Position numbers and translations under genes: made by a program
The notes under the pieces: generated by a model
The model's database searches: none
What the model was told of the DNA's origin: nothing
What the model saw: only the letters and a program-made list of their open reading frames with translations
Shown here: positions 1 through 4,947 of the stretch, one piece after another
Layout: every line of letters begins with the position of its first letter
How positions within the stretch are numbered: the first letter of the stretch is position 1
Origin: an uncultured Lachnospiraceae bacterium
GTDB taxonomy: Bacteria; Bacillota_A; Clostridia; Lachnospirales; Lachnospiraceae
Reading direction: 5' to 3'
NCBI GenBank assembly: GCA_902773195.1
Contig: CACYDL010000029.1
Location: 1 to 6,007, forward strand
Length of the DNA stretch: 6,007 bases

Positions 1-3
1 GGG

Positions 4-35
4 GGATTTTCCGCGGCTCTCCGGGCGAAAAATCC
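4..35. repeat. Inverted repeat upstream of the fic promoter
   Basis: GGATTTT (4-10) is the exact reverse complement of AAAATCC (29-35). Between the arms, CGG (14-16) can pair with CCG (21-23) around a CTCT loop, giving a stem-loop with an internal bulge. No T-run follows on either strand, so it is not a canonical terminator as seen here. It could be an operator, or the remains of a terminator of an upstream gene outside the window. Confidence 0.35.
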
Positions 36-51
36 GGGATGCCGAAAACCC

Positions 52-80
52 TTGAAAATACGGGAAAGTTGTAAGATAAT
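52..80 (+). promoter_or_regulatory. Sigma-A-type promoter for the fic gene
   Basis: A -35 box TTGAAA (52-57) and a -10 box GATAAT (75-80) are separated by exactly 17 bases, each close to the TTGACA/TATAAT consensus. Transcription would start near 86-88, giving a leader of about 40 bases before the TTG start at 126. The stretch from 43 to 115 is clearly more AT-rich than the coding DNA around it, as expected for a promoter. It could also serve the downstream genes, because no convincing intrinsic terminator interrupts the series. Confidence 0.6.
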
Positions 81-114
81 AAGCAAGATAACACTTCTGA
101 AAAAAGGTAAGAAA

Positions 115-119
115 AGGAG
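115..119 (+). promoter_or_regulatory. Ribosome binding site deciding the TTG start of the Fic gene
   Basis: AGGAG lies six bases before the TTG at 126. The next in-frame ATG (162) has no comparable site upstream, so the TTG start is preferred. Confidence 0.65.
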
Positions 120-125
120 CAGATT

Positions 126-1094
126 TTGAGCTATTCGCCCCCTTATCGCCTCACGGACCGGATGCTCTGGCTTGTGTCGTCGATCTCAGAAAAAATCGGT
201 CAGGACTGCTGCAGACGGAACCTGGAAGCGAGGCCTCACCTCCGCCGGGCCGCCGCGATTCAGTCCGTCTGCTCCACCCTGAAAATGGATGGGAAGCTCT
301 TCACCTTCTCCGACATTCAGGATATGATAGTAGGGGTGTCCCAGGACGACCCGGAGGTCCGGGAGGTCAAGAACACCTTCGCCGCCTACGAGAGGTTCGG
401 CGACTTCGACCCGTACCATGAGGACGACTTCCTGAGCGCCCACGGTCTGATGATGAACGGGATGAGTTCCGTGCCCGGCCGGTGGCGGGACGGGGAGAGC
501 GGTCTCTTCTACAAGGGGCGATGCATCTTCATCGCGCCGCCGCCCAACATGGTCCCGGAGATGATGACGGCGCTCTTCGGATGGATGGAGGAGAACCGGG
601 GGACGATCCACCCGCTGATCCTGTCCGCGGCATTCCACTATGAGTACATGTTCATCTACCCCTTCGACGAGGGCTGCGGGAGGATGGCGCGGATGTGGCA
701 CAAGGCGATCCTGGCCGACTGGAAACCGGTCTTCCGGAACGTGCCCTTCGAGAAGCAGCTGGAGAGCTGCGAGGAGGATTACTACGGACAGTTCGACGGA
801 TCGGCCGAGTCCTTCATCGAGTTCATCCTGGACCAGATCGACAGCGCGGTGGACGAGCTGGTCGGGGAGATCGGGCGGGGCGTGAGCCTGGAGTCCGAGT
901 ATGTGAAACGGCTCCTCGCCGCCATGGAATACGACGTGCCCTATACCGCGGGATCCATTATGGAGACCCTGGGCCTCAAGTCGAAGGAGACGTTCCGGAA
1001 GCATTACCTGGGCCCGGCCATGGACGCCGGCCTGGTGGCGATGACGATCCCGGACAAACCCAACAGCCGGAACCAGAGATATATCAAACGGTGA
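126..1094 (+). CDS. Fic-domain protein with degenerate active-site motif and C-terminal winged helix
   Basis: 322 aa, predicted cytosolic. Fic proteins normally transfer AMP or another phosphate-containing group from a nucleotide to a target hydroxyl, using the motif HPFx(D/E)GNGRxxR. The Fic core is recognisable: a flap-like segment ending in APPP (residues 137-140), followed by the motif at 177-189. In that motif the catalytic His is Tyr178 (TAC) and the usual Asn is Cys184 (TGC), while Pro179, Phe180, Glu182, Gly183, Gly185, Arg186 and Arg189 remain. The N-terminal inhibitory-helix motif (S/T)xxxE(G/N) is also altered, reading TLKMDG (51-56) with Asp in place of Glu. Residues about 255-320 look like the winged helix-turn-helix common in this Fic subgroup. 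The start is TTG with AGGAG six bases upstream; ATG at 162 is the alternative but has a weaker site. The reading frame is intact and full length, which argues against recent decay. I infer loss of canonical AMPylation, possibly with a retained nucleotide-binding or DNA-binding regulatory role. Confidence 0.85.
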   Translation: MSYSPPYRLTDRMLWLVSSISEKIGQDCCRRNLEARPHLRRAAAIQSVCSTLKMDGKLFTFSDIQDMIVGVSQDDPEVREVKNTFAAYERFGDFDPYHEDDFLSAHGLMMNGMSSVPGRWRDGESGLFYKGRCIFIAPPPNMVPEMMTALFGWMEENRGTIHPLILSAAFHYEYMFIYPFDEGCGRMARMWHKAILADWKPVFRNVPFEKQLESCEEDYYGQFDGSAESFIEFILDQIDSAVDELVGEIGRGVSLESEYVKRLLAAMEYDVPYTAGSIMETLGLKSKETFRKHYLGPAMDAGLVAMTIPDKPNSRNQRYIKR

Positions 1095-1306
1095 GACTGT
1101 ACAGCGGAAGAATGACGCTGTCAGACGGTGAGACCGCACGGCGGAAGAATGACGCTGTCAGACGGTGAGACCGCCTGGCAGGAGTGTGACGATAACGGAC
1201 GGTGAGACCGCCTGGCAGGAGTGTGACGATAACGGACGGTGAGACCGCCTGGCGGGAGTGTGACGATAACAGACGGTGAGAGACACTGCGGCAGGAGCGT
1301 GAGGGT
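1091..1306. repeat. Tandem array of 37-bp repeats (five full copies plus a diverged sixth)
   Basis: Copies begin with GTGAGA at 1091, 1128, 1165, 1202 and 1239, each exactly 37 bases long. A sixth, diverged copy starts at 1276, carries a 2-base insertion and runs into the esterase start. Copies 3 and 4 are identical, copy 5 differs from them at two positions, and copies 1 and 2 form a second subtype (three differences from each other, about ten from copy 3). Copies are directly adjacent with no spacers, so this is a minisatellite, not CRISPR. The first copy overlaps the fic stop codon (1092-1094). Copies 3, 4 and 6 contain AGGAG, and the sixth provides the ribosome binding site of the next gene. 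Copies 3 and 4 also contain the 9-base palindrome CCTGGCAGG. The unit length is not a multiple of three, so the array does not encode a simple peptide repeat. Confidence 0.93.
1293..1297 (+). promoter_or_regulatory. Ribosome binding site of the SGNH hydrolase, inside the last repeat copy
   Basis: AGGAG lies nine bases before the ATG at 1307. The same AGGAG occurs at the matching place in copies 3 (1180-1184) and 4 (1217-1221), and as GGGAG in copy 5 (1254-1258). Only the sixth copy is positioned next to a gene start. Confidence 0.65.
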
Positions 1307-1960
1307 ATGAAGCTGGAAGGACTGAAGATCAATTTTCTCGGAGACAGTATCACGGAGGGACACGGGACGTCCGATGAGTCCAAGGTCTACTGGCGGCTCC
1401 TGGAGAGCCTCGACGGGGTCGTGGCGCGGGGCTACGGAATCGGCGGCACACGCATCGCGAAGCAGAGGGTCCCGTCCCCGGACCCGAAGTGGGATCTCTA
1501 CTTCGGCTCCCGGGTCGACGACATGGATCCGGACGCCGACGTCGTGGTGGTCTTCGGCGGGACCAACGATTACGGACACGGGGACGCCCCCTTCGGAAGC
1601 ATGAACGGGAGACGCGACGACACGTTTTACGGGGCGCTGCACAACCTGTACCGGAAGCTTCTGACGAGGTATCCGGACGCCCGCATCGTGGTCATGACGC
1701 CGATCCATTTCGCCTTTGAGCATCAGACCGTGAACGGGCTGGGGGTGAGAAACGTCGGCTGCCTCGGGGACTACGTCCGGATCATCCGGGAGGTCGCGGC
1801 CTACTACGCGATTCCCGTGCTGGATCTCTACACGGAGAGCGGCATTCAGCCCGAGGTGGACTTCCTGCGGGAGCGCTACGCGCCCGACGGGCTCCATCCC
1901 AATGACGCCGGGCAGGAGAGGATCTACCAGCTGCTCAGGAGCTTCCTCCTGAAGCTGTGA
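1307..1960 (+). CDS. SGNH/GDSL-family hydrolase (esterase or acyl-ester hydrolase)
   Basis: 217 aa. All four SGNH blocks are present: block I FLGDSIT with nucleophile Ser14; block II GYGIGGTRI with the oxyanion Gly near residues 44-47; block III FGGTND with Asn87; and block V DGLHP with Asp194 and His197 completing the triad. The length is normal for single-domain GDSL esterases. There is no signal peptide or membrane segment, so it should act in the cytoplasm. Family members remove acyl groups, often acetyl, from sugars or lipids; the substrate cannot be read from this sequence. The ATG start has AGGAG nine bases upstream, inside the sixth copy of the 37-bp repeat array. The next gene begins 51 bases after its stop (36 bases if the earlier start is used), so co-transcription with the YitT-family gene is likely. 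Confidence 0.9.
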   Translation: MKLEGLKINFLGDSITEGHGTSDESKVYWRLLESLDGVVARGYGIGGTRIAKQRVPSPDPKWDLYFGSRVDDMDPDADVVVVFGGTNDYGHGDAPFGSMNGRRDDTFYGALHNLYRKLLTRYPDARIVVMTPIHFAFEHQTVNGLGVRNVGCLGDYVRIIREVAAYYAIPVLDLYTESGIQPEVDFLRERYAPDGLHPNDAGQERIYQLLRSFLLKL

Positions 1961-2001
1961 GGCCCTCGGGAGGAGCGGACACATAACAGAAGGTGCATGA
2001 C

Positions 2002-2006
2002 GGGAG
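2002..2006 (+). promoter_or_regulatory. Ribosome binding site favouring the start at 2012 of the YitT-family gene
   Basis: GGGAG lies five bases before the ATG at 2012. The earlier in-frame ATG at 1997 has only AGAAGG three bases away, a tighter and weaker arrangement. Confidence 0.5.
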
Positions 2007-2011
2007 AAGAC

Positions 2012-2896
2012 ATGGGAGGAAGAAGGCTGACCCGCGAGAAGCGGAAGGACTATTATTTCATCATATTCGGGACGTTTCTGGCCGCTCTTTCGGCGAACCT
2101 GTTTTTTACTCCTTCGAAAATGGTACCCGGCGGATTTACGGGTCTGGCCATCATCATCCGGTACGTGACGCAGCCGGCCGTGCGGGGCGGCGTGCCGACC
2201 TGGATCTCCAACGCCGTTCTGAACGTGCCTCTGATCCTGGGGGCGATCCGGATCCGCGGGTGGAAATTCATGCGAAGGACGTTCGCGGCGTCGGTGCTAT
2301 TCTCGCTGTGGCTGGCCGTGATTCCGGAGTACCGGCTGCTGGGAGAGGATCTCTTCCTCAACACGATGGCGGGCGGCTTCCTGATGGGAGCGGGACTCGG
2401 CTTCGTCTTTCTCGGCAAGGCGACGACCGGCGGGACGGACACGCTGAGCGCGCTTCTGCAGAGGGCGTTTCCGCACATGAGCACGGCGAAGCTGATGCAG
2501 ATCGTGGACGGGGCGGTGATCCTGCTGTCGGCGGGCATCTTCGGAATCGGGATCTCGGCCTACGCCGCCATTTCCGTCGTGCTGACCGGATTCGTCGCGG
2601 ACCGGATCACGGGCGGCGCGAGGAACGCCTGCCTGGCCTATATCATTTCCGAGAAGCACGCGGAGATCGCGGAGGAGATCATGGGCGAGCTGAACCGGGG
2701 CGCCACGGTTCTCTCCGGGAAGGGCGTGTATACGAACGCCGAGCACCCGGTCCTGATGTGCGCGGTCTCGAAGAAGCAGTCGGTGATCCTGCGGGAGATG
2801 GTGTCCGAAATCGATCCGACCGCGTTTATGATCCTCACAGACGCAAATGAGGTGAGGGGTGAGGGTTTCCTTGCCTACACCCGGGAAGAGCTGTGA
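2012..2896 (+). CDS. YitT family membrane protein (DUF161 + DUF2179)
   Basis: 294 aa from this start. The N-terminal half is strongly hydrophobic, with likely membrane segments around residues 15-33, 64-82, 90-105, 116-135, 160-179 and 181-198. It carries the YitT-typical PGGFTGLA (39-46) and ATTGGTD (137-143) signatures. Residues about 206-283 form a soluble C-terminal DUF2179-type domain, with the LNRGATVLSGKGVYT region (227-241) characteristic of that module. Proteins of this architecture are widespread in Firmicutes as integral membrane proteins of unknown function, with several paralogues per genome. No transported substrate is established, so none is assigned. In-frame ATG at 1997 would add five residues (MTGED), but GGGAG five bases before 2012 favours the later start. 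A perfect 8-bp inverted repeat overlaps its stop codon. Confidence 0.9.
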   Translation: MGGRRLTREKRKDYYFIIFGTFLAALSANLFFTPSKMVPGGFTGLAIIIRYVTQPAVRGGVPTWISNAVLNVPLILGAIRIRGWKFMRRTFAASVLFSLWLAVIPEYRLLGEDLFLNTMAGGFLMGAGLGFVFLGKATTGGTDTLSALLQRAFPHMSTAKLMQIVDGAVILLSAGIFGIGISAYAAISVVLTGFVADRITGGARNACLAYIISEKHAEIAEEIMGELNRGATVLSGKGVYTNAEHPVLMCAVSKKQSVILREMVSEIDPTAFMILTDANEVRGEGFLAYTREEL

Positions 2897-2910
2897 GAGG
2901 GCCTCACAGC
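2890..2910 (+). other. Hairpin over the stop codon of the YitT-family gene
   Basis: GCTGTGAG (2890-2897) and CTCACAGC (2903-2910) are exact reverse complements around a five-base loop, AGGGC. The TGA stop (2894-2896) lies in the left arm. No U-tract follows, so it is not a standard intrinsic terminator. It could protect the 3' end of the message or reduce read-through into the next gene. Confidence 0.5.
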
Positions 2911-2967
2911 GCGTCAGAAGGGGTGCTGCGCGCGGCCGGCGGCGGGGCAGCGGGATCCCAAAGCGAA

Positions 2968-3010
2968 ACAGCAAGTGGAAACAGCAGACAGAACAGCAAA
3001 CGCAACAGCA
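2968..3010 (+). repeat. Four phased ACAGCA motifs before the small membrane-protein gene
   Basis: ACAGCA occurs at 2968, 2981, 2993 and 3005, a spacing of 13, 12 and 12 bases, within an A- and purine-rich, C/T-poor leader that contrasts with the GC-rich DNA just upstream. Read in the frame of the downstream gene it would encode a Gln-rich stretch, but no start codon with a ribosome site supports translation there. It is most simply an unstructured leader or a low-complexity repeat. Confidence 0.5.
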
Positions 3011-3017
3011 GGAAAGG

Positions 3018-3470
3018 ATGACGGTACGGCAGATGAAGATGAACAACGAGTGGTTTTTCAGATGGAACATCATCACCAACGTGTGCATGGCGCTCTCGAT
3101 CAACACCGCGGCGACGCTGCTCGCCGGGGGAGATTCCCTGGCGGGATGGGTGCGCGGGTGCTGCTGCGCCTTTACGATCAATACCATCGCGGCGATCATC
3201 ATTCCCGTCGGAAGGATCGGGAAATGGTTCGCGGAGGACGTATGTCACACGAAGCCGGGGACGTTTCCTGAGATGCTCGCGCGGAACCTCATCATCAACG
3301 CGATTTACGTCACAATCGTGAGCTTCTCGATGGCGCTGATCAACGTCGGCGTCGGCCCGAACCTCCTGAAGGCCTGGATCTCGACTTACTTCCAGCTCCA
3401 TCTGGTGGGCCTTGTCACGAGCCTGATCATCGAGAAGCCGGTGGCCGCGTTCTGTAACGGAAGAAAATGA
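3018..3470 (+). CDS. Small four-helix integral membrane protein, possibly DUF2798-like
   Basis: 150 aa from this start. Four hydrophobic segments are visible, around residues 15-36, 43-65, 86-112 and 118-140. A conserved-looking PVGRIGKWFAE stretch (63-73) follows the second helix and a Pro-containing EKPVAA segment ends the fourth. The overall pattern resembles short bacterial membrane proteins grouped as DUF2798, but I recognise this from layout rather than a decisive motif, and no function is known. The start is uncertain. ATG at 3018 has AGGA about four bases upstream; ATGs at 3033 and 3039 are alternatives. An open frame extends back to an ATG at 2859 inside the YitT-family gene, but that extension is Arg/Gly- then Gln-rich and lacks a ribosome site. 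The next gene starts 32 bases after its stop. Confidence 0.75.
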   Translation: MTVRQMKMNNEWFFRWNIITNVCMALSINTAATLLAGGDSLAGWVRGCCCAFTINTIAAIIIPVGRIGKWFAEDVCHTKPGTFPEMLARNLIINAIYVTIVSFSMALINVGVGPNLLKAWISTYFQLHLVGLVTSLIIEKPVAAFCNGRK

Positions 3471-3490
3471 CGCGGTGCGCGTCACAGAAG

Positions 3491-3496
3491 AAGGAG
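3491..3496 (+). promoter_or_regulatory. Ribosome binding site deciding the start of the LigB/MEMO-like gene
   Basis: AAGGAG lies six bases before the ATG at 3503, the best placed site in the region. It argues against the upstream in-frame ATG at 3467, which overlaps the end of the previous gene and adds only a charged tail. Confidence 0.7.
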
Positions 3497-3502
3497 AAAC
3501 GG

Positions 3503-4303
3503 ATGAGCCTTTTGGCCGGGTATATGGTGCCGCACCCGCCGATCGCGGTGGCGGAGATCGGACGCGGGGAGGAGAAAAAGATACAGGCGTCGCTCGACGC
3601 CTTCGACGAGGCCGCCCGGGACATCGCGCGGATCGCGCCGGAGACGATCGTTCTGACGTCTCCCCACGCTGTGATGTACAGGAACTATTTCCACATTTCG
3701 CCCGGAAAACGGGCCTCCGGAGATTTCCGCCGGTTCCGCGCGCCGCAGGTGAAGATCCGCGCGGAGTACGACGCCCCTCTGGCGGCGAGAATCGCCTCGC
3801 TGTGCGCCGCGGAGGGATTCCCGGCGGGCACGGAGGGGGAGAGGGAGCCGGAGCTCGACCACGGCACGATGGTTCCGCTGTACTTTATCAACCGGCGCTA
3901 TACGGATTACCGGCTCGTCAGAATCGGCCTGTCCGGGCTCTCCCTGGAGGATCACGTGCACTTCGGAGAGATCATCCGGCGGGCGGCGGAGGAATCCGGG
4001 CGGCGGACGGTGTTTGTCGCCAGCGGCGATCTCAGCCACTGCCAGAAGGAGGACGGACCCTACGGCTTCCGGCCGGAAGGCCCGGAATACGACCGCCGGA
4101 TCATGGACGTCATGGGACGCGCGGCCTTCGGGGAGCTGACGGAATTTGACGGGACATTCCTGGACCGGTGCATGGAATGCGGGCACAGGTCCTTTGCGAT
4201 CATGGGCGGCGCGTTCGGCGGAGACCGCCCGGACGCCCGGACGCTGGCGCACGAGGCGACGTTCGGGGTCGGATACGGCTTCGTGATCTATCACTTGAAC
4301 TGA
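3503..4303 (+). CDS. AmmeMemoRadiSam system LigB/MEMO-like metalloprotein (class III extradiol dioxygenase fold)
   Basis: 266 aa, cytosolic. The N-terminus has the LigB/MEMO hallmark MVPHPP (8-13, His11), followed by TSPH (52-55, His55), LDHGTMVPL (118-126, His120), SGDLSH (174-179, His179), CGHRSF (226-231) and AHEATFG (249-255, Glu251). In characterised LigB enzymes two His and one Glu bind non-heme iron and a further His acts as base. His11, His55 and Glu251 or Cys226 are the candidate metal ligands here, and His179 the candidate base. The exact third ligand is my inference. The protein closely resembles, from memory, the N-terminal half of Firmicutes AmmeMemoRadiSam proteins in which this domain is fused to AMMECR1. 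Here it ends at a TGA and the AMMECR1 domain is a separate gene 122 bases on. The substrate is unknown; ring-cleaving activity should not be assumed. The start is fixed by AAGGAG six bases upstream. Confidence 0.88.
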   Translation: MSLLAGYMVPHPPIAVAEIGRGEEKKIQASLDAFDEAARDIARIAPETIVLTSPHAVMYRNYFHISPGKRASGDFRRFRAPQVKIRAEYDAPLAARIASLCAAEGFPAGTEGEREPELDHGTMVPLYFINRRYTDYRLVRIGLSGLSLEDHVHFGEIIRRAAEESGRRTVFVASGDLSHCQKEDGPYGFRPEGPEYDRRIMDVMGRAAFGELTEFDGTFLDRCMECGHRSFAIMGGAFGGDRPDARTLAHEATFGVGYGFVIYHLN

Positions 4304-4308
4304 GGCGC

Positions 4309-4374
4309 GGCGTGCCGGTCCGGTGCAGAAGGGAACGTGTGCCGCTTCCCGCGGTGCAGTGATGGCGGCACGCC
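4309..4374 (+). other. Structured spacer between the LigB/MEMO-like and AMMECR1 genes
   Basis: GGCGTGCCG (4309-4317) and CGGCACGCC (4366-4374) are perfect 9-base reverse complements. Nested inside, GGGAA (4331-4335) can pair with TTCCC (4346-4350). CGGTGCAG is repeated directly at 4321-4328 and 4352-4359. In mRNA this could fold as a long hairpin with a second stem at its tip. No U-tract follows, so a standard terminator is unlikely; an mRNA-processing or expression-tuning element is possible. The adjacent 4375-4425 shows only the downstream ribosome binding site. Confidence 0.5.
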
Positions 4375-4414
4375 TGTCAAGAGGCAGTGACGGAGGCGCC
4401 GGCGGCCGGCGCGG

Positions 4415-4421
4415 AGAGGAG
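4415..4421 (+). promoter_or_regulatory. Ribosome binding site deciding the start of the AMMECR1 gene
   Basis: AGAGGAG ends four bases before the ATG at 4426. The upstream in-frame GTG at 4387 has AAGAGG only two bases away and would add an Ala-rich extension not expected for the family. Confidence 0.6.
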
Positions 4422-4425
4422 AGCC

Positions 4426-4941
4426 ATGGATCCGTATGTGAAGCTGGCGGTCAACACGATCGAGGCGTACATCAGGGACAGGAAGATCTACAGGCCGTCC
4501 CCGGAGGAGCTGACGGAGGAGATGAGGGAGCGGCGCGCCGGAGCCTTTGTCTCCATTCACGAAGAAGGAGAGCTGAGGGGCTGCATCGGCACCATCGGGC
4601 CGACGCGAAGCTCCCTGGCGGAGGAGATCATTTCCAACGCGGTGGCGGCGTCGACGCGGGATCCCAGATTTCCGCCGATCGGCGAGGAGGAGCTGCCGCG
4701 CCTCGAGGTCAACGTCGACGTCCTCAGTGAGCCCGAGCCCATCGCCTCGGAGGCGGAGCTCGACGTGAAGCGCTACGGGGTGATCGTGGAGAAGGGAATG
4801 AGACGGGGTCTGCTTCTGCCGGATCTGGAGGGAGTCGACACCGTGGAGTATCAGGTCAGAATCGCGAAAATGAAGGCGGGAATCCGCCCGGAGGACCGGA
4901 ACGTGAGCCTGAGCCGGTTCGAGGTGATAAGGCACAGGTGA
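4426..4941 (+). CDS. AmmeMemoRadiSam system AMMECR1-domain protein
   Basis: 171 aa, essentially one AMMECR1 domain. The family signature LRGCIG is at residues 50-55, with Arg51 and Cys53 intact, preceded by AGAFVSI (38-44). The later conserved blocks DPRF (79-82), NVDVLSEPEPI (96-106), YGVIVEKG (117-124) and RRGLLLPDLEGVDT (126-139) are all present, so the domain is complete. The biochemical function of AMMECR1 is unknown; the name comes from a human gene deleted in a contiguous-gene syndrome. In bacteria and archaea it co-occurs with a MEMO-like protein and a radical SAM enzyme, both encoded next to it here. The start at DPYVKLA corresponds, from memory, to where the AMMECR1 part begins in fused Firmicutes homologues. 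Its stop codon overlaps the AGGTG ribosome site of the radical SAM gene, which starts six bases later, indicating translational coupling. Confidence 0.92.
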   Translation: MDPYVKLAVNTIEAYIRDRKIYRPSPEELTEEMRERRAGAFVSIHEEGELRGCIGTIGPTRSSLAEEIISNAVAASTRDPRFPPIGEEELPRLEVNVDVLSEPEPIASEAELDVKRYGVIVEKGMRRGLLLPDLEGVDTVEYQVRIAKMKAGIRPEDRNVSLSRFEVIRHR

Positions 4942-4947
4942 AATGCT

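Noticed and set aside
1091..1306. CRISPR array
   Set aside because: The 37-bp repeats abut each other with no unique spacers, and no cas genes are nearby.
1121..1984. Long minus-strand open frames across the repeat array and esterase
   Set aside because: They are antisense to a gene with a complete SGNH triad, and the minus strand of the repeats is open in several frames at once because the 37-bp unit is stop-poor. The predicted proteins are low-complexity and have no recognisable motif.
2859..3017. Extended N-terminus for the small membrane protein starting inside the YitT-family gene
   Set aside because: There is no ribosome binding site before 2859, and the added 53 residues are low-complexity basic and Gln-rich. 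A start at 3018 has an AGGA nearby and leads directly into the first membrane helix.
4304..4425. Sequencing frameshift splitting a fused LigB/MEMO-AMMECR1 gene
   Set aside because: Between the TGA at 4301-4303 and the TGA at 4360-4362 neither frame is open through the spacer, so more than one error would be needed. The AMMECR1 gene also has its own well-placed ribosome binding site.
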